From: Bidens hawaiensis
Lineage: Eukaryota > Streptophyta > Magnoliopsida > Asterales > Asteraceae
DNA length: 64,000 bases
Direction: 5' to 3'
Assembly: GCA_021521415.1 (NCBI GenBank)
Contig: JAIQDT010007653.1
Span: 45,209 to 109,208 of the forward strand
The translations under genes and the position numbers were made by a program. The notes below the pieces were generated by a model. The model made no database searches, was not told the origin of the DNA, and saw only the letters and a program-made list of their open reading frames with translations. Below are positions 33,368 to 43,624 of this stretch, in pieces (the first letter of the stretch is position 1; each line of letters starts with the position of its first letter).

Positions 33368-35321
33368 AACAAACGGTCTAAGTTAGAACATTGACATAGA
33401 AGATCATAACTTCGCCAACTACCATGAGCGAAGTTATGATATCTTTTATGTTTAACTTCGCAAAAGCCCAACTTCGCCTGAGTAAACAGATCAGTATACA
33501 TAACCAACTTCGCCAGAGAGTATATATCAACAAACCAGAAAACTTAGGTATTAAGTTTATGTGCAGGCGAAGTTAGTCAAATGGCGAAGTTATGAACAAC
33601 TTCGCCTAAACCCTAACATCGCCTCTTAATCGGCGCATCATGATGATCATCGAATGTTGCGAATTACGGGTCACAATGATCCTACAAACCTTTATCACTG
33701 ACAGAGATCAAACAATAGGAGGTTCGATTCGGGGTATAAGTTCGCCGAGGGTTAGAAGGTTTGAAAATAATTTGATTTGTTTGACCAACAACCCTTTATA
33801 TAGATGGAAGAAAACCCAAGAGGCGAAGTTGTGATAACTTCGCCCCAAACCTAACTTCGCCAAGTCAAAGGCTGGTCAACTTTGCCTGTGTTGCTTATAA
33901 ATGAACTTCGCCATTAGGTAACATCGCTGGTTTATAAAAATTTGAGAATTACAAACAAAACGTCGCCCATATTAAGACCGAACCTTTACACAAGGAGCAA
34001 TTTGCTGTTTAAAATTTCCGATAAAAATTTATACTTGACGATCAAGGAACCAAGTAACCAAGTTATTTAAATGTAAACCATAAAGCGAAATACAAAACAA
34101 AAATTTGAGTAAAATAGAATAGACGGGATCAAATTTCAGTCTTGACGAGCCTGCTTGTTTTAGAAAAGATCCGAACAGGAATCATACTGATTAAGCGGCT
34201 GTCACTCAGATCCGTGTTCAGCGGTATTATGACATAAAGAAACGGGTTGTAGGCAGGTATAAAACTTAGTATGGTTTTCATCGCTTCGGTGATACGGATT
34301 AGGTTCAATTAAGCTCAAAATTTAGATGGACATCACATGAGAGATTGTAATGCCTCCTATCTATTCTCAAAGCGTATTTGGCTTTCCCCAAGTCACCCCG
34401 AGTTGACGTCGACCCGTAGTGTCTGATTAAACAATGTGCACACATCTATCTTTAGAGTCTTCTTCCCGTTCTTTCTTACGCTTGAAATATTCTTTCTTGC
34501 CTCTTTCTTGATATTTGAAACAACATAAGCTTCAGAAGGCTTAACAATATACACGTTTTTTTTATACAATTAAGAACATTAGTACAACTCCAAATTGTAG
34601 ACAACTGCAAGTCCCGAATCTGGATCACTGCAGGTACTTAACACTATCTTCGCGGGAATCAGAACACTCACGGGCTCGTGTATGACTGGGTAATCACTTT
34701 TATGCCTATCATTTGGAAAGATGTATATGGAGACATGCACAACTCAAAATGGTTTTCCACATTAAATCGAGGATATTTAGTTTGTATCACTTCTACTTTT
34801 ACGCACCATATAAAGCTACCATAACATACAATGACTGTTCTAGAATCTTTTAAGCCTAATAACTTCACCAGTTGAGCACACAAAATCAGTTGTTCTATCA
34901 CTTTCCAAGGTTGGATCAATTTTCATTTTAACACCGTATTGAAACTTCTTACGAAGTTATAGACTTGAAAAATTATATCATCTCCCAAAAAAAATTTAAA
35001 ATCCTATCGCCCCGATCAAGTCAAAGTCTTCAGGTAAACGGCTATCCTGAAGATCCAATGGATCAGCTGGGCCGACCACATACGAGTATGTGTCCATCTA
35101 ACTAAGTATGAACGACTATTTTTCAGCGAAAGAATAAAAACTCATCATAAGCCACCCCGGTCACTTTCAGTCACCTGGTTAATGGCAATCCTCATAATCT
35201 ACAAGTAGAAGTAAGGACCAAACATATCCGAGGATATGTCCTTCAAACTTAAGCAACCGACATAATTTTAAGCGATAGTGATGGTTTTATTTTTATTTTT
35301 TTTTTATAGAAAACAAGGTTA
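33368..35321 (-). other. SIRE spacer with scattered AACTTCGC motifs
   Basis: Non-coding stretch between RNase H and the extra frame. From about 33400 to 33930 the octamer AACTTCGC and its complement occur roughly fifteen times on both strands. No reading frame belongs to the element here. A poly-T tract at about 35290-35308 lies just downstream of the RNase H stop. Confidence 0.7.
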
Positions 35322-36653
35322 CTAGGGATTGATCATCCCATTAAGCTCAACAAGATTTTGAAAACGGGATCGGTCGAACGCTTTAGTAAGAAGATCGGAA
35401 AAATTATCCAAAGAATCAACCTTTTCAAGCACAATTAATTTTTTCTCAGCACAATCCAGTATAAAATGATGACGAATGTCAATATGTTTAGTTTTGTTGT
35501 GCTTAACTGGATTGTTAGTTACTGAGATTGCAGCAGTGTTATCAATGCAAATAGGAGTTTGAGTGAAATTCAGACCATAATCGCGCAATTGTTGTTGTAT
35601 CCATAAAACCTGGGAGCAGCAGTTTGATGCTGCCATGTACTCTGCTTCGCAGGTTGAAACGGCTACTGAGGTCTGCTTCTTGCACTGCCACGACACCAAT
35701 CTTCCTCCGAGAAACTGACATCCACCGGTTGTTGACTTCCTGTTCTGATTGCAACCTCCATAGTCAGAATCTGTGTAAGCTACCAAACCCAGTTCTCCCC
35801 CTTTCATGTACCACAATCCCAACTTAGGCTTGCCTTTGAGATACCACAATATTCTATTCACTCCCTTCATTTGAGATTCCATCGGGTTTGCCTGAAAACG
35901 AGCACAAAGACAAACTGCAAACATAATGTCAGGTCTAGATGCGGTTAGATACATTAAGGAACCTATGATTGCTCGATATTGAGTGGGATCCACATCTTCA
36001 TCACTGTCGGAATCAGCACCCAGTTTGTGGTTGACGCAGATTGGAGTGTCAAATGGGGTACTATCATCCATCTTGAAGCGTTTGAGCACATCATGGACAT
36101 ATTTCGTTTGATGAATAAACATGCCATCTTTCTTCTGATCTACCTGCAATCCCAAAAAGAAAGTTAATTCGCCCATGGCGCTCATCTCAAACCTCTGCTT
36201 CCTGACCGCTTCAAATTCCTGACACATAGTGACTTTTGATGCAGCAAAAATGATGTCGTCCACATAAACCTGAACGAGAAGAAACTCTCCCCCTCTTCTC
36301 CTAACAAACAGCGTACTATCTATTTTTCCTCTTTCAAACCCATTTTCTAGCAAGTAGTCTGACAATGTTGCGTACCAGGCACGAGGAGCCTGATGTAACC
36401 CATATAAAGCTTTACTCAGTTTGTACACATGATCAGGAAATTCTGGGTCAGGGAAACCCGGAGGTTGTTCAACATACACCACCTCATCGACTTTACCATT
36501 AAGAAAGGCACTTTTCACATCTAACTGGAACACTTTCATCTCTTTGTGTGCAGCAAATGCCAGAAATAATCGAATTGCCTCCAATCTTGCCATTGGAGCA
36601 AACACTTCGTTGTAATCGATTCCTTCTTGCTGATTAAACCCTTTTACTGCCAA
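35322..36653 (-). CDS. Copia reverse transcriptase and RNase H, open
   Basis: This 443-codon open stretch is the best-preserved coding region in the window. RT motifs: QLDVKSAFLNG with the first catalytic aspartate, ALYGLHQAPRAWY and VYVDDIIFAAS with the paired aspartates. RNase H follows with AYTDSDYGGC, VSTCEAEYMA and CIDNTAAIS, and the end HIDIRHHFI. All catalytic acidic residues are intact. It is still not independently expressed: it is the tail of a polyprotein, and a one-base frame change at about 36670 separates it from the part upstream (36674-37405). Confidence 0.95.
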   Translation of the reverse strand: MAVKGFNQQEGIDYNEVFAPMARLEAIRLFLAFAAHKEMKVFQLDVKSAFLNGKVDEVVYVEQPPGFPDPEFPDHVYKLSKALYGLHQAPRAWYATLSDYLLENGFERGKIDSTLFVRRRGGEFLLVQVYVDDIIFAASKVTMCQEFEAVRKQRFEMSAMGELTFFLGLQVDQKKDGMFIHQTKYVHDVLKRFKMDDSTPFDTPICVNHKLGADSDSDEDVDPTQYRAIIGSLMYLTASRPDIMFAVCLCARFQANPMESQMKGVNRILWYLKGKPKLGLWYMKGGELGLVAYTDSDYGGCNQNRKSTTGGCQFLGGRLVSWQCKKQTSVAVSTCEAEYMAASNCCSQVLWIQQQLRDYGLNFTQTPICIDNTAAISVTNNPVKHNKTKHIDIRHHFILDCAEKKLIVLEKVDSLDNFSDLLTKAFDRSRFQNLVELNGMINP

Positions 36654-36673
36654 TCTTGCCTTATTCCGTATGA

Positions 36674-37405
36674 TTACCTCTTCTCGTCTCTCTTACATTT
36701 AAATACCCATTTTGTACCGATAGCGTTCACTTCTTGCAGTTTTTTAACTAACTGCCACACTTCCATCTTCTCAAACTGTGCCAGTTCTTCCTGCATGGCT
36801 TCAACCCACGAGCTATCCTTCAGTGCCATTTGATAATTCTTTGGTTCAATCTGGCTGATGAAGCAGGTGTACAAGCATTCATTTACAATACCCGTATCTT
36901 TAAAGCTTGCATAAACACATGTATGTTTATCCAAACTTCTTCTAGTACGTACACCATCAGAGGGATTACCGATCACATTTTCCAAAGGATGATTCTTGTG
37001 AATTTTGGTGGACTGGACCGGACTGACTTCCTGATTATTCTCAAGATTTGTGGCAAGTTCATCAGTGTGAGACTGAGGTTGAGTGTGAAATGGATTATAG
37101 AATTCATCTTCCTTCGAGACAGCAGGAGTTTCGACTGCATTTGACGAAGTTGGTTGATTTTCATCATATTGTGGACGTTGCATAATGGTCTCCTCCTCGT
37201 CATACAGTATTTGTGAGGCCATTTTCTCATCGGCGTCAGCAAAATCCAAGTACGGCACATTAAAAGATTTGAATAGTTTATCATAGTCGAAAGCCTCTGC
37301 CGGTCCCATGTTAGGCCTTGGTGATTTGTAACTAGTAATGTCAGTGTTACATATCACCTCAACCTTGCAGTTCGATAGATTAAAGACCGATTCTTGCATG
37401 ATCAA
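36674..37405 (-). pseudogene. SIRE integrase-RT linker and RT N-terminus
   Basis: The frame holds a long acidic linker (DFADADEKMASQIL region), NPSDGVRTRRS, then the start of RT: EPKNYQMALKDSSWVEAMQEE, WQLVKKLQEVNAIGTKWVFK. It begins directly at the border of the foreign LTR at 37410, so what lies upstream in normal elements (integrase core and C-terminus) is absent. It is joined to the following RT by a frame change. Confidence 0.9.
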
Positions 37406-37409
37406 GTGA

Positions 37410-39653
37410 TGTATACGGGTTATACAAGGGATCTTGGTCCAAGAAAGGAGTTAAACGAACCAAAAACGAATTTTTACGGTTTAAGTATTAGTTTTGAAAC
37501 AATAACCGAAACTATAGTGTAAGAGGCTTGATGGTGAGTGTAACTTGCTTGGTATTGTGGTATGTTGGTTGTAGGTTCTGTATTTAGTGGTAGATAAGGC
37601 GGAAAGACGAGTTTGTAGCTTGTAGTGGCGGAAAACAAAAGGTATATTCGGTTTATGTTCGGTTATGAGTGTTTTGGACAGATTATGGTACCTTTAGAGT
37701 TAGGCTACGAAATTTCACAGAGATGATCTACACATGAAAATATGAGATCTGTGAAAAATTGGTAATTTTTGGACAAAGGATGAATATTTGGTGAATTTAA
37801 TGCTCGGTTTTGACGAAAAATGGTGAAAAATATTTAAATATCATCATAAATTCTGGAAAATTCCAGATAAGATTTTTATACCATGTAAAAGTCACACACA
37901 AAATTTTAGGTCAGTTGGAGAAGTCTAAGTAGGCTTTTTGGTTAAACGAGTTCTAGGGTTTTATAGCTCGGTTTTAGTGAAAATGGCATGTAAAAAGAGA
38001 TTTTGGGTCTGGAAAAATTACAGGGGACTATGTGGATGGTAGGGGTCATCCAGGAAAAATTTGGGATTTTTCTAAGGTCTTTTGGTATTTACGACATATT
38101 TAGTGTTTAAATGGTGTTTAAAAATAGATAAATAAATTTTAAATATAAAAATTAATTCTGGAAATATTTTTATAAAATTCCCCACTGTCAAAAAGTGATT
38201 TGTGAAAAATTTCAAGATCCGAGATTAAACGGATAATTATTTGTGCTAAAAAGAAAATAAAAACAAACTTTTAAAGCTTAAAACGCGTAAACTGGTAAAG
38301 TTCGACTAAACGAGCTGACTGGTGTATAAAAACCCTAAAAATGAACTATTTTCATATAACTGAGTTAAACATGTAAAAATAAATCATTCGAAAATAATTC
38401 GGATGATTGGGTTATTTTATCCGATTTAACAGTTTCCGGTACACTAAAGACGGAAACGGGTCCCGCGGCCAAACGGGGCGTCTAAACCAAGCTCTAATTT
38501 CACAACTTTAATTAAATTATCAGTCAACAACTATTTTCGGGTCGTGTGTGACCAAACTCATTTTAGAAACGTAAAAACGGATAACCGTGCTAGGCACGCA
38601 AAACGGGGAAAATGAACTAGTAGTAATTTTAACTATTGAACTCTAAACGATATCACAATCTGAGTCCGAAGAAGTGTTTCTGGGTTAACATTGCCCCCGG
38701 AACGGGTACAGTACTGGGTTAACAGTGTCCCCAGATGTACCGGTTAACACGGTTAAAGTTATATTAATAGTGATTGTATAGTAACGAATTTATGGATCGT
38801 ATTACAAATCCGGATTAGTAGCTGCGTACTGTGTTACCTACTTGCTTACGAAAGGTGAGTTACACGAGCCCCTTTTTCTGAATTGTTTTTATATATTTTC
38901 CCGGGGCGGAAAGCATGTTACTATAGAAATGTTTAAGTACATACTGAACGCATGGATTTGCGTGTATTTATATATTTTATTGTACGGGAATCGTACGGAA
39001 ATGTACTAGGATGGTAATTGTCTGAGTTGCTAACATTATAAGGCCCCGTAACACGAGTGATTAGCTAAAAGCCGGTAGAGTGTGAATAGTACTATTGGTC
39101 TGACAAACCCAACTGGTCCGGCATGGATTTGCTAATGTTTCCCAGCCAGTTGCACATGTCTATTTTGTTGTTATTTATTTTGCTATGTAATGTTAGGCAT
39201 AGCGGTTTAGGGTAGGTTCGTGGGCGGAGTATGCCACGGGGTTGTATGTGGATAGTCAGAGGTTTCACTTGTGGGCTCAGCATAATTACATCGCTAATAT
39301 ATGATCATTATAATGATTTGTCATTGTTTATTTAAATTAGTGAAACTCACCAAATACTCGTAGTTGACCCGTTTTCTTTCCATGCTTTCTAGGTACCCAC
39401 AAACTGGAATAATTGCTACATGCTTGACGATGCGTGCTATTTGTGGAAGCTTAATGATCTTTTTTTTGTATTAAATTTGTTAATGTACTGTTGGTAAAAC
39501 TTATGTGCTATCGCCTAGACGGTAACTAAACTCGGAACAATGTAATATGGTGTAAATTAATGTAGTGGTGTTTTCTTTATAAGCAATGCTGTTGATATCA
39601 GACGTGTCTGTTGCATCCCGTTTACATTTCCGTTGCGGTTACGGGGTGTTACA
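37410..39653 (-). mobile_element. 2.24-kb LTR inside the copia element, no target duplication
   Basis: The segment has plus-strand ends TGTATACGGG and GGGGTGTTACA, so on the minus strand it starts TGTAACACCCC and ends CCCGTATACA, a common pattern for long plant gypsy LTRs. It has no open frame and is unrelated to its host element. Flanking five bases AGTGA and AAAAT do not match, so this is not a simple solo LTR. About 300 or more codons of integrase are missing at this point. Most likely an insertion followed by deletion of host sequence. Confidence 0.7.
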
Positions 39654-40273
39654 AAAATAGACCCAAGAGTATCGAGAGTAATCATCGGTTACCACTAGAC
39701 AATATGAAGTTCCTCCTAGACTCTTTACATTCACAGGACCAAAGAGATCCATGTGAAGTAGGTCCAAGGTGCTGACAGTTGAGTTAACTTTCTTGGAATG
39801 ATGAGGCTTCTTTTGCTGTTTTCCTTTCTTGCACGATTCACATTGGTCTTCAAAATTGAAGTTCTTTGACTGTCAACAACCCACATATTGTTTACAGCCT
39901 TCTTTGACTGTTCCTGCACAATTAAAGAAATAGATTAAAATCTGGGGACCCAAGACCTTCTGGTCTTGGGTTGAGTAAACCTGTTATCAGGTATCCAGTA
40001 CCTTGATTGCCCAAAGTCAGTTTGAGGATAGTTTCTATAAGTTCTGAACGGAAACCTTTTAGAGGACTGGCTATGAGGCCATCCAACTCTTCATGAATTA
40101 ACTGAATTATAATTGTTGGCTTGGTAGTTTACTGGGAAAAAACGAGACTGATTTCTTTGAAATCTTGGATTAGTCCAATGACTGAAAGTCGGTGTGTTCA
40201 CATTCTTACCAGCATCGTAATTAGTATTCATTTTATTCTCAGTTTTCGGAGGCCTCATACCTATAAATTTTCT
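39654..40273 (-). pseudogene. SIRE protease and pre-integrase remains
   Basis: Minus-strand pieces: NNMWVVDS, the start of the protease active site, ends abruptly and is followed in another frame by the pre-integrase end CESCKKGKQQKKPHHSKK, LDLLHMDLFGPV and VVTDDYSRYSW (integrase start), up to the foreign LTR at 39653. So the protease body and most of the pre-integrase zinc region are deleted, as is the integrase core. Stops occur upstream (39960-40270). Confidence 0.85.
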
Positions 40274-41208
40274 CTATTTTAGAGGACAATCAGCAACAAG
40301 GTGTCCTACTTTATTGCATCTGAAACAACTTCTGTTTTGAACTTTCGTCTCAACAGTTGTTGCAGATGTCGAGGTTGCGTTACTACCCGTTTGTCTAACA
40401 TATGGTGGGACGAACGGATTTAGGGAAGATTTCTTTTCATCAGGCTTATATTCCTCCCCACGTTTTAGTAACACAACCTCTTCTTTTATCTCACCCAATT
40501 CAGATGACTTGTCCGAATTTGATGAGACAGAGCTAGGGACAGAAATCGCAACATTAGAACTTGACTTACTCGTTTTGCTCTTATTAACTTCAGTTTCTTT
40601 AGTAGAAACTTTGATTGGAACTGTCTGACTAATCTCAACATTCGCAGATTGCTGATCACTAGGATCATACGTATAGTTATTGTTATACGGTGGTGGAACT
40701 TCAGAAAATCCAATTCCCCCTTTGTTAACCGGGGAACGTTGAACACTTATGATGTGATCTTGCATTGATGAAGAATTTCTAAATTGTTCAATTTTTCTAT
40801 TTAGTTCCACCACTTTTACCTGGTAATCAGCTATCTGTTTATCTTTTTCAGCAATTAGCTTGGTCTTTTCTTCTAACACTTCATAACTAAGATCATTACT
40901 TGTATTTTTTCAGCTAGACTGGCTTTAAGACTTCTGATATCCTTTTCACTAGCTTTTATTTTTACCGAGTAACTATTTTCTTTAGTTTTAGAGTAGTGAT
41001 GTTCTTCTTTCAGGTTTTTAAATTGAGTATCCAAACTAACAAACTGATCAGTTAATGTTTTTAATTGTTCAGACAGATTTTCACATTGTTCACAATGAAG
41101 TTCAGAACTTACCTCAGAGAGCTGATCGTTCACTTCTGCCATGTATGCCTGATCTTCTCCCGTCTCTCTCTCACTTCCTCCAGTTTCGATGTTTACCAAA
41201 TTAGCCTA
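40274..41208 (-). pseudogene. SIRE gag continuation with second zinc knuckle
   Basis: After the stop at 41206-41208 the frame continues with SELHCEQCENLSEQLKTL and a heptad-rich stretch likely to form a coiled coil (40900-41120). After a frame change near 40880 comes a serine-rich, disordered part and the knuckle CFRCNKVGHLVADC at about 40280-40325. This long tail is usual for SIRE gag-pol. Confidence 0.85.
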
Positions 41209-42582
41209 TTCGAACACTTCCTTAACTTGTATATTCCAGTTGTATCCACCATTCTGTCGAGATACCATAGCCCTGTTTTCACTACCACCTCCATTCTGTT
41301 GTGCAGGCCTGTTCTGACTTCGTTCGACTCTCTCATTTGTACATTCCTTAGCAAAGTGTCCATTTTGTTGACAGTTGTAACATCGAACCTTTGATTTATC
41401 AAACCCTGGTCTTTCTCCAACGAACTTTCTACCAGTTTTCTTCATGAATCTCTTTACCCTTCTTACTATCATAGCCATCTGCCACTGTAGATCCATCCCT
41501 TCCAAATCATCAGCATCGATCTGATCATAGTCTTCATCCAAAGTTGCAGGGTCTACTATTTTACCTTTGATATAGTTCTCATAAGATGCAATGAAAGATG
41601 CATAGAGGGCAAACTGTTGTTCAGCAGATTTCACACTCATAGGCATCTGTGAGTAGTTATTGTTTGGAGCATTGGATGAGAAATTTCCAGTTGTAGTTTG
41701 AGGCTTTAAGGAATTACTCCCTCCTGCTACTAAACATACGTCACCATCCATATTGAGAATCACATGACCATCTGGAGTGGAGTTTGATTCCCCCTTAGAG
41801 TAGTAGGCAGTAGATTCTAATTTTGAACTTGAGCTCGGAGTGACTTTAGCACCATACATTCCCGGATCCTGAACCTGATCAGTTGGTGTCTCCTTTTGAA
41901 CCATGTTAAGTTCAAAATTTCGTAACTTATTGACCACTGTTTCCAAATCAATCTTGTCAAAATCTTTATCTTCTCTCATCAGTACAGTGTACATTTCCCA
42001 TTTCGGTGGAAGAGCATCAAGAAGTTTCTCTACTACCTCTTCTTCCTTGTATTCAATGAAGTAATTATTTAGTTCGGTCATCAAATGATAATATCGTGTG
42101 ATGATATCATCAAGTGATTCATTTTTCAAATACTTGAATACAGAGAATTGTGTTTTTAGCAGCTTTGTCTTGGAAGTCCGTATCCCCACATTACCTTCAT
42201 ATCTATTTTCTAGTGCTTCCCATAGCTCTCTAGTAGTTTTGTATTTCTTGAAGGTATGAAGAATCTCTTGTGGAAGAGCCATTGTTATAGCTGCATGAGC
42301 TTTACTCTCTGCCTCATACATTTTCTTTTCGTCCTCTTCCATCTTACTGTACTTCTTTATCTGTTCACGACCTTCAAACATGGATGTTGGTGGAATGTAC
42401 CCGTCTTGAATGCAAACCCACATCTTAGCATCTTGATACTTCACATACTGTTCAAACCGATCTTTCCATGCAACGAAATATGTACCCTTAAGCAGTTTTG
42501 GAGCTTTAGTTGATGAACCGGCTTCAACCTCCATCTTTACCAGTTCTGTGATGTTTATTGAAGTCATAGTTGAAAGAAACAA
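41209..42582 (-). pseudogene. SIRE gag, first part
   Basis: A 458-codon frame with copia-type capsid: YFVAWKDRFEQYVKYQDAKM, HAAITMALPQEI, TTRELWEALENRYEG and NNYFIEYKEEEVVEKLLDALP. The first zinc knuckle CYNCQQNGHFAKEC is at about residues 400-414. The start is probably the sixth codon (MTSINITE), which follows the leader, instead of the first ATG. The N-terminal part appears intact; the in-frame stop at 41206 cuts the polyprotein after the knuckle region. Confidence 0.93.
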
Positions 42583-43098
42583 GACTCAATTTTTTTTTGT
42601 TTGAAATAACCTTCTGTGAACAGTGAGCAAAAAGCGAAGTTGATATAACTTCGCTTGAAACTTAAGTTCGCTGAACAACTTCGCTAGCCTGACAACTTCG
42701 CCTGCTTCTTAATTTCGCCAATCACTTAACTTCGCAGCTAATCAACTTCGCCAAACCTATATAACTTCGCTTGAAACTTAAGTTCGCTGAACAACTTCGC
42801 TAGCCTGACAACTTCGCCTGCTTCTTAACTTCGCCAATCACTTAACTTCGCAGCTAATCAACTTCGCCAAACCTATATCTTCGTTTAAACCCTATGTTTT
42901 GTGGCGGCAACTTCGCTTGACGAACAATGAGGTTTTGCAGGATTTGTTAGGTTGATTGCGATGGACGCGAGGGTGTTTCGAGGGAGTATTTGATGGGGGA
43001 AGATGGGCAAAAGACAAAAACAAGTTATTTCAACCTAAACTCGTTCCGGAATGGTCAAACGGAACGATCTTAACACCCGTGTGATAATCACGAGCAAA
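42583..43098 (-). other. SIRE leader with AACTTCGC motif array
   Basis: Untranslated leader between primer site and gag. About 16 copies of AACTTCGC or one-base variants (AAGTTCGC, AATTTCGC) occur between 42630 and 42920, mostly in one orientation. Part of this arises from a 116-bp tandem duplication (42644-42759 and 42760-42875). Confidence 0.85.
42644..42875 (-). repeat. 116-bp tandem duplication, two copies
   Basis: The units start TATAACTTCGCTTGAAACTT and are identical except for one base (AATTTCGCC against AACTTCGCC) as far as I can read. Each holds seven copies of the octamer or variants. Confidence 0.9.
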
Positions 43099-43113
43099 TG
43101 CTCTGATACCAAT
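43099..43113 (-). other. SIRE primer-binding site (initiator-Met tRNA)
   Basis: On the minus strand, directly after the 5' LTR, the sequence ATTGGTATCAGAGCA appears, a full match to the usual plant site. Confidence 0.9.
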
Positions 43114-43531
43114 TGTAGGTTCCGAGCGGATCTACACAGGAGTATCTCGTAACACGAAGGTGCGGAATCCCCACGTAATACGATACGATTGTAAGATAAG
43201 CAATACGTTACATGAGTAGGTAAACACACGAAATAATACATGAAAACTTGATATACTTCTATTGCCAACACGTGATGCACAAGATCACCAAAACACTCGT
43301 TCTGGCAAAAAAACTGTTTTTTTTAAATCCGAAGTTGAGGTTTAAATAGACCTCGACAACTTCGCCAACAAGCTAGGCGAAGTTGTCATAACTACGCTTG
43401 GTCCCCAAGTTCGCTTATACATTTTAGCAAACTTACATAATCAACAGTATTCGACATGTAACAAACAAACTAAACAATTACAGACACAGACAAAACACAA
43501 GATACTGAACTACTGACATCATGCACCAACA
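43114..43531 (-). repeat. 5' LTR of the SIRE-type element
   Basis: On the minus strand it starts TGTTGGTGCATGATGTCAG and ends GGAACCTACA. It carries a TATA-like box and a perfect 12-bp inverted repeat listed separately. Confidence 0.9.
43341..43387 (-). promoter_or_regulatory. SIRE promoter: TATA-like box and AACTTCGC inverted repeat
   Basis: GACAACTTCGCC (43355-43366) and GGCGAAGTTGTC (43376-43387) form a perfect 12-bp inverted repeat with a 9-bp spacer. On the minus strand TATTTAAA (43341-43348) follows a few bases downstream. The 3' LTR has the same arrangement with one mismatch in an arm. The promoter role is inferred from location. Confidence 0.6.
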
Positions 43532-43536
43532 TCATG

Positions 43537-43624
43537 AAACCTAAAAAATTAAGCAAATAAACTATACCCTACTAGAGAACTACGTCTAATGTCCTATCTT
43601 ATAGTCATGGCTCTGATACCAATC
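43537..43624 (-). other. Primer-site end of the left internal region
   Basis: This short piece belongs to the three-LTR element and lies between the copia insertion and LTR B. Its end reads GGCTCTGATACCAATC on the plus strand, the complement of the initiator-Met primer site TTGGTATCAGAGCC. Confidence 0.9.

Larger units (their letters stand above)
30386..43531 (-). mobile_element. SIRE-type Ty1/copia element with extra reading frame
   Basis: A 13.1-kb insertion on the minus strand. LTRs are 418-425 bp (43114-43531 and 30386-30810), the 5-bp target duplication TCATG is exact (30381-30385 and 43532-43536), and the empty site can be read in the second internal copy near 49708. Order: LTR, Met primer site, leader, gag, second zinc-knuckle segment, remains of protease and integrase, RT and RNase H, spacer, extra reading frame, LTR. 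RT after integrase is the copia order; the large size and extra frame suit the SIRE (Maximus) lineage. Large parts of protease and integrase are missing. Confidence 0.93.

Noticed and set aside
31687..33507. Long overlapping frames on both strands around the SIRE extra frame, including an N-terminal hydrophobic stretch
   Set aside because: The other frames are shadows of one coding frame. The hydrophobic start (about 33325-33367) is read in a shifted frame; the neighbouring frame gives an Ala/Gly-rich start, so it is not evidence of a signal peptide.
36627..37144. Plus-strand frames opposite the copia linker
   Set aside because: They are antisense shadows of the copia polyprotein.
37405..39658. 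Clean solo LTR in the copia element
   Set aside because: The flanking 5-mers AGTGA and AAAAT differ and host coding sequence is missing, so it is not a simple insertion with LTR-LTR recombination.
43099..43113. tRNA-like sequence GGTATCAGAGC near LTRs
   Set aside because: These are retrotransposon primer-binding sites complementary to a tRNA 3' end; no cloverleaf can be drawn around them.
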